Below are positions 1 through 5,697 of a DNA stretch of 8,065 nt, in pieces. Positions within the stretch are counted from its first letter, which is position 1; the number at the start of each line of letters is the position of its first letter. Made by a program: the position numbers and the translations under genes. The DNA is from Treponema sp. (GTDB lineage Bacteria; Spirochaetota; Spirochaetia; Treponematales; Breznakiellaceae): positions 1-8,065 of the forward strand of contig JAITHQ010000123.1 in NCBI GenBank assembly GCA_031279925.1, read 5' to 3'. The notes beneath the pieces are model-generated. The model saw only the letters and a program-made list of their open reading frames with translations. It was not told the DNA's origin and did not search any database.

Positions 1-20
1 GAAAATTGAGAGAGGAAAAA

Positions 21-89
21 TCCACGGATTTTCACGGATTAGCAGGGTTTTGGTACCGAAAATCCGCGTTAATCCGTGTAATCCGTGGA
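21..89. repeat. Long imperfect palindrome made of CRYGGATT units (REP/MITE-like)
   Basis: This is a roughly 69-nt intergenic palindrome centred on GGTACC (52-57). The left arm carries CACGGATT at 23-30 and 33-40 and a degenerate third copy, GCAGGGTT, at 42-49. The right arm carries the complementary units AATCCGCG (61), AATCCGTG (71) and AATCCGTG (80), spaced 9-10 nt apart. Read from the outside inward, both arms start TCCACGGATT and then repeat CACGGATT, differing by small indels and a few substitutions. As single-stranded nucleic acid it could fold into a long stem. From memory, AATCCGYG-type repeats occur between genes in many unrelated bacteria; I could not check this. Whether it is a mobile palindromic element, a protein-binding array or a transcript-end structure for a gene to the left cannot be decided from this window. 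Confidence 0.75.
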
Positions 90-104
90 CTGTGTTTAAA
101 AGAC

Positions 105-117
105 CTGATTTAATCAG
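105..117. repeat. 13-nt perfect palindrome, operator-like
   Basis: CTGATT-T-AATCAG is a perfect 6-bp inverted repeat around a single central T. Its compact size resembles a dimeric regulator site. It lies about 100 nt upstream of the proposed gpsA -35 box and just beyond the long palindrome. No regulator can be assigned, and a short AT-rich palindrome can occur by chance. Confidence 0.35.
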
Positions 118-144
118 CGTTACCCTGAGCTTGTTCAAATTGTA

Positions 145-175
145 GATTTTTGCGATCAATAAGACCGCAAAAATC
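145..175. repeat. 10-bp perfect inverted repeat (stem-loop) upstream of gpsA
   Basis: GATTTTTGCG (145-154) and CGCAAAAATC (166-175) are exact reverse complements. The stem can continue past one A/C mismatch into two further pairs and close with a 5-nt AATAA loop. A small CCG/CGG hairpin with a T4 stretch follows at 176-186. There is no convincing U-tract directly after the main stem on either strand, so it is not a standard Rho-independent terminator. It could be an operator, or the remains of a transcript end for a gene left of the window. Confidence 0.5.
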
Positions 176-217
176 CCGGTTTTCGGCTCTTAACAGTTCC
201 GGTACGTTTTTGTATAG

Positions 218-246
218 TTGAGAATTTCATCAAGTTGTAACATAAT
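218..246 (+). promoter_or_regulatory. Sigma70-like promoter for the gpsA-DGC-DGC-ffh unit
   Basis: A TTGAGA -35 box (218-223) and a CATAAT -10 box (241-246) are separated by 17 nt. Each box matches the consensus at 5 of 6 positions. Transcription would start about 7 nt after the -10 box, near 253, only a couple of bases before the gpsA ATG at 255. No purine-rich Shine-Dalgarno sequence precedes that ATG, which agrees with a leaderless transcript. This is the only good promoter I see for the plus-strand block. Confidence 0.55.
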
Positions 247-254
247 AACAGAAT

Positions 255-1331
255 ATGGATGCTCAAACAGCAGTTATTGGATCCGGCGCGTGGGGGACGG
301 CAGTTGCCAAAGTAATTGCCGAAAAAGGAAAAGAAGTAGTTATCTGGAGCCTTGAAAATGCAACCAGAGACGATATCAATGTGCGCCATCATAATTCCCG
401 TTTTTTGCCGGATGTAAGCCTGCCGGAAACGCTGCGGGCAACAACGGATATTCAAGAAGCCGCCACAGACCGGGAATATCTTATTCTGGCGGTTCCTTCG
501 CTGTATTTGATGCAAACGGTAAAAAAAATCCTAATGGTCCCTTCAATTAGGGAAGGGGAAACCGCTATTGCGGTAATCACCAAGGGTTTTCTGCCTGGCC
601 CCAGGGGGCCGCGTCTTATTCTGGAAACACTGGAAGATTACCTGCCCGGTTTTTACCGTCAGTCGCTGGTATATATTGCTGGTCCCAGCCATGCCGAAGA
701 GGTTTCGCGGGGCAAAATTACCGGACTAATTGCGGCCAGCGAAAACGCCAAGAATTCTATCCGTTTTAGGGAACTCTTAAAAAGCAGCGCTCTGTTTGTG
801 TTTTCATCGCTGGATGTCCGCGGCGTGCAGGTGGCGGCGGCGGCGAAAAACGTTATTGCCATTGCCTTTGGCATACTGGACGCCGTCAAAACAATGAGCG
901 ATGCAAGCCAATTTGCCGGCGCCAACCTGTTTGGCGATGGAACCGAATCGCTTTTGCTTGCCGCAGGGCTTAACGAAATTCAAACCCTGGGAAAGGCAAT
1001 GGGGGCAACACATTCTGAAACTTTTACCTCCATTTCGGGCATTGGCGATCTGGATGTTACCTGCCGTTCGGTATTTGGCCGCAACCGCCGTTTTGGCAAG
1101 GAAATTATCGAGAAAAAAATTCTTGAACCATTTAAGGATATTGCAGACCTTCTGGAAAGGATAGGCGAAGTTGGCTATCTTCCCGAAGGCGTTGCAGCGG
1201 CAAACCATGTAAAGGCATTGGCCGAAAAGTACCGGCTAAAAATGCCTGTCTCGGTAGGTCTCTACCAGATTTTAAACCGGGAAATTGAACCGCTGGATTT
1301 CTTGCGGAATTTCCTGAATGAATTGGGATAA
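255..1331 (+). CDS. gpsA: sn-glycerol-3-phosphate dehydrogenase [NAD(P)+], GpsA
   Basis: This cytoplasmic enzyme reduces dihydroxyacetone phosphate to sn-glycerol 3-phosphate, the backbone precursor of phospholipids. At 358 aa it is slightly longer than typical GpsA. The N-terminal Rossmann dinucleotide motif is GSGAWGTA (residues 9-16). The ITKG lysine is K110, followed by the AGPSHAEEV loop (142-150). The C-terminal domain has the AAAKN segment with the expected catalytic lysine K198, GIGDLDVTC with D265, the substrate-phosphate motif GRNRRFG (275-281) and EGV (311-313). All diagnostic residues are present. The ATG at 255 is the only sensible start: an in-frame stop lies at 246-248 and the Rossmann motif begins a few residues in. 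There is no Shine-Dalgarno sequence, and the promoter nearly abuts the start, so the mRNA may be leaderless. A diguanylate cyclase gene follows 10 nt downstream. Confidence 0.97.
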   Translation: MDAQTAVIGSGAWGTAVAKVIAEKGKEVVIWSLENATRDDINVRHHNSRFLPDVSLPETLRATTDIQEAATDREYLILAVPSLYLMQTVKKILMVPSIREGETAIAVITKGFLPGPRGPRLILETLEDYLPGFYRQSLVYIAGPSHAEEVSRGKITGLIAASENAKNSIRFRELLKSSALFVFSSLDVRGVQVAAAAKNVIAIAFGILDAVKTMSDASQFAGANLFGDGTESLLLAAGLNEIQTLGKAMGATHSETFTSISGIGDLDVTCRSVFGRNRRFGKEIIEKKILEPFKDIADLLERIGEVGYLPEGVAAANHVKALAEKYRLKMPVSVGLYQILNREIEPLDFLRNFLNELG

Positions 1332-1341
1332 GTGGGTTATT

Positions 1342-2508
1342 ATGCATCTGTCAATTGCATTAAATGCCATGCTTGGATCGGCCCTTATTATTGTCCTTGT
1401 ATTTGCGAATTATATCCGCAAGTACAATACCGACCGCTTTCAGCGCCTTGTCTTTGGCGGCCTTTTGCTGTTTACCTTTATCGCAATGGTAAGCGATCTG
1501 CTCTATATGATGATAGAAGGAATGCCCGGCAGAATTTTTTATTTATTGTCATACGGAATTTGTATCTCTTATTATATTTTTCAGGTGCTGTCCTGCTACT
1601 TTATTATGGTTTTTGTTGACTACATGGTGTTTAAATCGCCGGAGCGCACCAGAAAAATAACCGTTATTGTGTGCGTCATTACCTTTATACATGCCCTTAT
1701 ACTGGCGGTTAATCTAAAAGCCCATTTTTATTTTTATATTAGCGAAGCAAATAATAGTTTTTTCCGGGGCGATAAATATTTTATCCGCCTGCTGGTTGCC
1801 TACAGCCCGCTTTTGTTTGCCGCCTGGGATTTAATCTCTTCCCCCAGGACTTTCAAAAAATCACATCTATATATGATGTTCCTGCTGCTTGGTTTTTCGT
1901 TTTTTGGATCAACTATAGATTTAATTTTTTCTTCGGCAAGGCTTTCCTGGCCCTGCACGACAGCGGCGCTTTTGTACGCCTATTTTTTTATTATACGGTC
2001 CGATACGCGGCTGGACAGCCTTACGGGAATCGGGAACCGTTTTAGCTTTAATGAATTTACCGATAAATTGTCGCGGCACAGCACAGGCGAATCGTGGGCC
2101 ATTGTTATGATCGACATGGACCATTTTAAGCGGATAAATGATACGCTGGGGCACCAGGAAGGCGACAATGCATTATGCGACATGGCTTCGATTATTAAAA
2201 GCTGCGTTAAAGGTTCCGATTTTGCCGCCCGTTACGGCGGCGATGAATTTGTTTTGGCAACAAAGGTTGAAAGGGGAGCGGAAAACGGCATCGCAAAACT
2301 GATGAGCGACATTCAGGCCGCACTTGACCGGCACAACGCGAAAAACATCCGGCCCTTTAAACTGGAAATAAGCTATGGTTTTGATGTATATACCGCCTGC
2401 GGCAGCGAATCGATAGAAGAATTTCTTATCCGTATTGACAGTTTAATGTACAAACACAAGCAGGAACGGCGGCGTTCCAGCGACAAAAAGTGCGAGGCGG
2501 CAATATGA
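1342..2508 (+). CDS. Seven-helix membrane diguanylate cyclase (GGDEF), degenerate I-site
   Basis: This is a predicted inner-membrane enzyme making c-di-GMP from two GTP. About seven hydrophobic helices lie at roughly residues 3-24, 36-58, 64-96, 104-125, 145-165, 175-198 and 200-219. Basic loops (IRK, ERTRK, RTFKK) fall where the cytoplasmic side is expected, giving an N-out, C-in topology. The C-terminal GGDEF domain starts at LDSLTGIGNR, with metal/nucleotide residues D258, N266 and D267 and the signature GGDEF at 299-303, so it should be active. The inhibitory RxxD site five residues before the signature reads KGSD (290-293), with Arg replaced by Lys. An in-frame ATG at 1318, inside gpsA, would add 8 residues. 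I chose 1342 because the paralogue downstream aligns from this methionine without gaps and a weak SD (AAGTGGG, 1330-1336) precedes it. Signal and partner are unknown. Confidence 0.92.
   Translation: MHLSIALNAMLGSALIIVLVFANYIRKYNTDRFQRLVFGGLLLFTFIAMVSDLLYMMIEGMPGRIFYLLSYGICISYYIFQVLSCYFIMVFVDYMVFKSPERTRKITVIVCVITFIHALILAVNLKAHFYFYISEANNSFFRGDKYFIRLLVAYSPLLFAAWDLISSPRTFKKSHLYMMFLLLGFSFFGSTIDLIFSSARLSWPCTTAALLYAYFFIIRSDTRLDSLTGIGNRFSFNEFTDKLSRHSTGESWAIVMIDMDHFKRINDTLGHQEGDNALCDMASIIKSCVKGSDFAARYGGDEFVLATKVERGAENGIAKLMSDIQAALDRHNAKNIRPFKLEISYGFDVYTACGSESIEEFLIRIDSLMYKHKQERRRSSDKKCEAAI
2494..2508 (+). promoter_or_regulatory. SD and ATGA stop/start overlap coupling the two cyclases
   Basis: GAGG (2494-2497) sits 7 nt before the ATG at 2505. 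That ATG overlaps the TGA stop of the upstream cyclase (2506-2508). The arrangement favors ATG 2505 over an in-frame GTG at 2490, which would add 5 residues and has no comparable SD. It suggests translational coupling. Confidence 0.75.
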
Positions 2509-3692
2509 CATCTTCCATCTATATTAATACTGCGCTTGGCTCCTGTCTTACCATAATTCTTATTTTTGTTGATTATATCCGCAAATTCAATACCGATAAT
2601 TTTCAGCGAAAGCTGCTGCTTGCCCTGCTCTTCTTTGCCTTTATATCGGTTATTACAGATTTTATCAGCCACTTCCTGGCGGGTACTCCCGGCAGGGGAG
2701 TTACCTATACCATGTACACGGTAATTTCCCTGTTCCTTGTAACACAGAACTGTACTTATTATTTGGGGGCCGTGTTTATTGATTATTTTGCATACAAAAA
2801 TATTGCCCGCTCAAAAAAATTTATTTTTATTGTATGCGTGTTCCTTGCGCTCCATTCAATAAGCGTTATTGCCAACCTGCCAACAGGCTATTATTTTCAC
2901 ATTTCCGCCGAAAACTATTACACGCCGGGGGCCTTCTACCTGCTTAGGCTTTTGTTAAGCTATTCATCCATACTGCTTATTATTGTTGATGTTTCCCTTG
3001 CCTCAAAATATTTTAGACATTCCCAGGCATACCTGATTATTTTTTTTATTGTTATTACCGGAATGGGAGCCGCGCTTGATATAGTGCTAAAAACAGGCAG
3101 CCTGACATGGCCCTGTTTTGCCGCCGCTATCCTTTACCTGTATTTTTTTATTATCCAGTCCGATTCAAAGCTGGACAGCCTTACCGGAATAGGCAACCGT
3201 TACAGTTTTAACGAATTTATTGACAAACTTTCCCGCCAGAGTACCAGGGAAGAATATTCCATTGTAATGATAGACATGGACAAATTTAAAGAGATAAACG
3301 ATACTCTGGGGCACCTTGAAGGCGACAATGCGTTACGCGACATGGCTGCAATTATCAAGGGCTGTATTCGTCATTCCGACTTTGCGGCCCGCTACGGCGG
3401 GGACGAGTTTGTGCTTGCGACACAGGCGGAATACGATATACAACGGCTTATGGATCGTATCGACGCCGCCATTAAACTGCAAAACGAAAAACGGATACGG
3501 CCCTATCAAATTTACATGAGTTATGGTTACGATGTGTATATTACCAACTCGGGCCAATCAATTCAGGATTTTCTTACCCATATCGACGCCAAAATGTACG
3601 CGCAAAAGGAAGAGCGTAAACGCGCTGGAATTCCTTCTGCCATTACCGGCATATTACAGCAAAAGAGGGAAAATAAATGTTCGACAAGTTAA
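2505..3692 (+). CDS. Seven-helix membrane diguanylate cyclase (GGDEF), intact I-site
   Basis: This is a 395-aa tandem paralogue of the preceding gene with the same layout: about seven transmembrane helices over the first ~220 residues, then a GGDEF domain predicted to convert two GTP to c-di-GMP. Over 84 aligned residues of the GGDEF domain the pair match at about 68 by eye. The membrane halves are much more diverged but share YIRK[YF]NTD-x-FQR after helix 1, a PGR between helices 2 and 3, and WPC at the start of helix 7. Active-site residues D257, N265 and D266 and the GGDEF signature (298-302) are present. Unlike its neighbour it keeps a proper RxxD inhibitory site, RHSD (289-292), so product inhibition by c-di-GMP is expected here. 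The 3' end overlaps the ffh start by 16 nt. The sensed signal is unknown. Confidence 0.93.
   Translation: MTSSIYINTALGSCLTIILIFVDYIRKFNTDNFQRKLLLALLFFAFISVITDFISHFLAGTPGRGVTYTMYTVISLFLVTQNCTYYLGAVFIDYFAYKNIARSKKFIFIVCVFLALHSISVIANLPTGYYFHISAENYYTPGAFYLLRLLLSYSSILLIIVDVSLASKYFRHSQAYLIIFFIVITGMGAALDIVLKTGSLTWPCFAAAILYLYFFIIQSDSKLDSLTGIGNRYSFNEFIDKLSRQSTREEYSIVMIDMDKFKEINDTLGHLEGDNALRDMAAIIKGCIRHSDFAARYGGDEFVLATQAEYDIQRLMDRIDAAIKLQNEKRIRPYQIYMSYGYDVYITNSGQSIQDFLTHIDAKMYAQKEERKRAGIPSAITGILQQKRENKCSTS
3665..3679 (+). promoter_or_regulatory. Ribosome binding site of ffh inside the second cyclase gene
   Basis: GAGGGA (3665-3670) lies 6 nt before the ffh ATG at 3677. Both are inside the last codons of the cyclase gene, which stops at 3690-3692, so ribosomes finishing the cyclase pass directly over the ffh start. 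Confidence 0.75.
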
Positions 3693-5032
3693 CCCAAAAA
3701 GTCAGCGACGCCCTGCGCTTTGTCGCGGGCAAATCAACGATTAGCGAAAAAAATATCGAAGACGCGGTAGACGCTATCAAAATGGCCCTGCTGGAGGCCG
3801 ATGTAAACCTTCGGGTGGTAAGGCGTTTTGTCAATTCCACTATTGAAGAAGCCAAGGGCGAAAAGGTGCTGCGCTCGGTGGACCCGGGGCAGCAGTTTGT
3901 CAAACTTGTCCACGATAAACTTGTTTCGTTTCTGGGCGATACCGGCCCGGAAGCGCAGGGGCTTAAACTGCGGGGGCCCGATGTAATTTCTACGGTGCTG
4001 ATGCTGGGGCTGCAAGGTTCCGGTAAGACCACCAGTTCGGCAAAACTGGCGCTGCGCCTTAAAAAAGAAGGCCGCAAGCCCCTGCTGGTTGCCTGCGACC
4101 TGGTGCGCCCGGCTGCAATAGAGCAGCTTTCCGTTTTGGGCAGGCAGATTGGCGTGCCGGTTCACCGGGAAGACGGCGCGCAGAACAGCGTTGCCGTGTA
4201 CCAAAACGCCCTTTCCTGGGCAAAGCAAAACCTTATCGACACGCTTATAATCGACACTACAGGCCGCCTGCAAATAGACGAGCCGATGATGGCGGAACTC
4301 TTGCGGCTTAAAGACGCCGCCAAACCCGACGAAATGCTTCTTGTCGCCGATGCCATGACCGGACAATCCGCCGTTGACATAGCCAAAACCTTTGACGAAA
4401 AAATCGGCCTAACCGGCGTTGTCCTTACCAAGTTCGATTCGGACACCCGCGGCGGCGCGGCGCTTTCGCTTAAAACGATCACCGGCAAGCCGCTCAAATT
4501 TGTGGGTACCGGGGAAAAGCCGGAGGATTTTGAGCTGTTCCACCCGGATCGTGCCGCAGGCCGCATCCTGGGCATGGGCGATGTGGTAAGCCTGGTAGAA
4601 AAGGCCCAGGAAGTAATTGATCAGAAAGAAGCCCTGGCGCTCCAGAAAAAAATGGAGAAAGAAAATTTTACCCTGGAGGACTGGCTTGCCCAGCTCCGCT
4701 CGGTAAAAAAAATGGGCTCTCTTCAAGCCATGCTGGAAATGATTCCCGGTATGCAGGGCCAGATAAGCGAAGAAGACATTGACAAGGCCAACCTTAAGCG
4801 GCAGGAAGCCATTCTTTCTTCTATGACGCGCAAGGAACGGGCCAATCACCTGATCATAGGCCCCCCCCGCCGCAGCCGCATTGCCCGCGGCTCCGGTACT
4901 TCCGTGGCGGAAGTGGCGCGGCTTTTAAAGCAGTTTGAAAAAATGCGCGGCATGATGAAGAAAATGGCAAAGATGGGGAAAAATCCAAATGCAATGCAGA
5001 GCATGATGGGCAGGCTTCAGGGCGGGCGCTGA
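3677..5032 (+). CDS. ffh: Signal recognition particle GTPase Ffh (SRP54)
   Basis: Ffh binds 4.5S/SRP RNA and hydrophobic signal sequences on nascent chains and, with the receptor FtsY, delivers ribosomes to the membrane. At 451 aa it is the usual bacterial length. The N domain covers about residues 1-95. The G domain shows the P-loop GLQGSGKTT (111-119), DLVRPAA (141-147), the G3 motif as DTTGR (193-197; DTAGR is usual), the G4 motif TKFD (251-254) and GTGEKPEDFELFHP (277-290). The methionine-rich M domain, from about 300, has the RNA-binding signature RIARGSGTSV (401-410) and a KMRGMMKKM tail. A run of eight C at 4861-4868 lies in the M domain coding sequence, in frame. The gene overlaps the cyclase upstream by 16 nt. 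rpsP, which follows ffh in many bacteria, is not here; instead a convergent gene ends 14 nt away. No 4.5S RNA gene is visible in the window. Confidence 0.98.
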   Translation: MFDKLTQKVSDALRFVAGKSTISEKNIEDAVDAIKMALLEADVNLRVVRRFVNSTIEEAKGEKVLRSVDPGQQFVKLVHDKLVSFLGDTGPEAQGLKLRGPDVISTVLMLGLQGSGKTTSSAKLALRLKKEGRKPLLVACDLVRPAAIEQLSVLGRQIGVPVHREDGAQNSVAVYQNALSWAKQNLIDTLIIDTTGRLQIDEPMMAELLRLKDAAKPDEMLLVADAMTGQSAVDIAKTFDEKIGLTGVVLTKFDSDTRGGAALSLKTITGKPLKFVGTGEKPEDFELFHPDRAAGRILGMGDVVSLVEKAQEVIDQKEALALQKKMEKENFTLEDWLAQLRSVKKMGSLQAMLEMIPGMQGQISEEDIDKANLKRQEAILSSMTRKERANHLIIGPPRRSRIARGSGTSVAEVARLLKQFEKMRGMMKKMAKMGKNPNAMQSMMGRLQGGR

Positions 5033-5046
5033 TGCGCTCTGTACAA

Positions 5047-5688
5047 TTACCCCTGCTTGCGCTTGGAATTAACAAAACGGGAAAAATCGTTGATGTTTTT
5101 AACAAGGATGCGGTCAGGATATATTTCCACGCGGCGCTGGGTAACAAAATGGTTTAATATGTCCCTGGTTTCGGCAATGCTTACCCCGGCCCAGTGCGCA
5201 ACATCGTCAACGGTTGTTTGAAATTCCCGGCGCTCGCTTGTTTTGTCAATATTGGACTGAGTCTCGTCAAGCATAAGAAACACATCGGCAATTTTTGCCT
5301 GGGGATCGGACAGGGCAAGGATCATAAAGCGCCGCTTGGAATCGTAGATGCGTTTGGCAAATATACGCAGCAGCTTAAAGGCAATGGGGGGGTTCCCCAG
5401 CATAAGAATTTCAAAATTCTGCGCATTAAGTTCCAGAACTTTTACTGTATCCAGGGCTATGGCAGTGGCCGACCGCGGCGAGTTTTCCAGAATGGCCATT
5501 TCGCCAAACATTTCAGACGGCTGTAAAATATCCAGCGTCCGCTCAATATCGCCAATAATTTTTACCAGATGCACTCTGCCTGACTGAATAAGATAAAAAT
5601 TGTCCCCCGGTTCAAACTCGGAAAAAATCATCTCGCCGGGCTGAAAGATGCGGGTAAAACGCGCAAAAGACTCAAAGTTTACTTCCAT
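5047..5688 (-). CDS. Crp/Fnr-family cyclic-nucleotide-binding transcriptional regulator
   Basis: This is a 213-aa protein with a cNMP-binding beta-roll (about residues 10-120) and a C-terminal winged helix-turn-helix (about 158-200: TVDDVAHWAGVS, then SIAETRDILNHFV as the recognition helix region). The phosphate-binding cassette FGEMAIL (61-67) with PRSAT (71-75) keeps the Glu and Arg normally used to bind the ribose and phosphate of a cyclic nucleotide, so ligand binding is plausible. No cysteine cluster of the Fnr type is present. The ligand (cAMP, cGMP, c-di-GMP or other) cannot be read from sequence. The start is an ATG at 5688 overlapping the stop of the upstream CNB/TPR gene (TAATG), preceded by GGAGG 4 nt away. 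It is the last gene of the minus-strand block and converges on ffh. Confidence 0.9.
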   Translation of the reverse strand: MEVNFESFARFTRIFQPGEMIFSEFEPGDNFYLIQSGRVHLVKIIGDIERTLDILQPSEMFGEMAILENSPRSATAIALDTVKVLELNAQNFEILMLGNPPIAFKLLRIFAKRIYDSKRRFMILALSDPQAKIADVFLMLDETQSNIDKTSERREFQTTVDDVAHWAGVSIAETRDILNHFVTQRRVEIYPDRILVKNINDFSRFVNSKRKQG

Positions 5689-5697
5689 TATTCCTCC
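5686..5697 (-). promoter_or_regulatory. Strong SD and TAATG stop/start overlap before the Crp-like gene
   Basis: On the minus strand GGAGG-AATA-ATG places a strong Shine-Dalgarno sequence inside the last codons of the CNB/TPR gene. The TAA stop and ATG start share one base at 5688. This points to coupled, roughly equal translation of the two nucleotide-binding-domain proteins. Confidence 0.8.

Noticed and set aside
156..515. Minus-strand open frame opposite the start of gpsA
   Set aside because: It is antisense to a certain gene, has no family motifs and no Shine-Dalgarno sequence, and has a composition expected of a shadow frame.
3040..3047. T8 run in the second cyclase as a slippage site or terminator
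   Set aside because: It encodes part of a hydrophobic helix, has no hairpin before it, and the frame is intact on both sides.
3220..3225. Perfect TTGACA inside the second cyclase as a possible ffh promoter (another at 2435-2440 in the first cyclase)
   Set aside because: No acceptable -10 box lies 16-18 nt downstream of either, and both fall in conserved GGDEF-domain codons.
3734..4849. Several long minus-strand open frames opposite ffh (3734-4366, 4162-4575, 4409-4849)
   Set aside because: They are shadows of a highly conserved gene, with no recognisable domain and no promoter or ribosome binding site.
4861..4868. Run of eight C in ffh as a phase-variation tract or frameshift
   Set aside because: The reading frame continues correctly through the conserved M-domain signature, and switching off an essential gene is unlikely. 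It is only a place where a sequencing error could occur.
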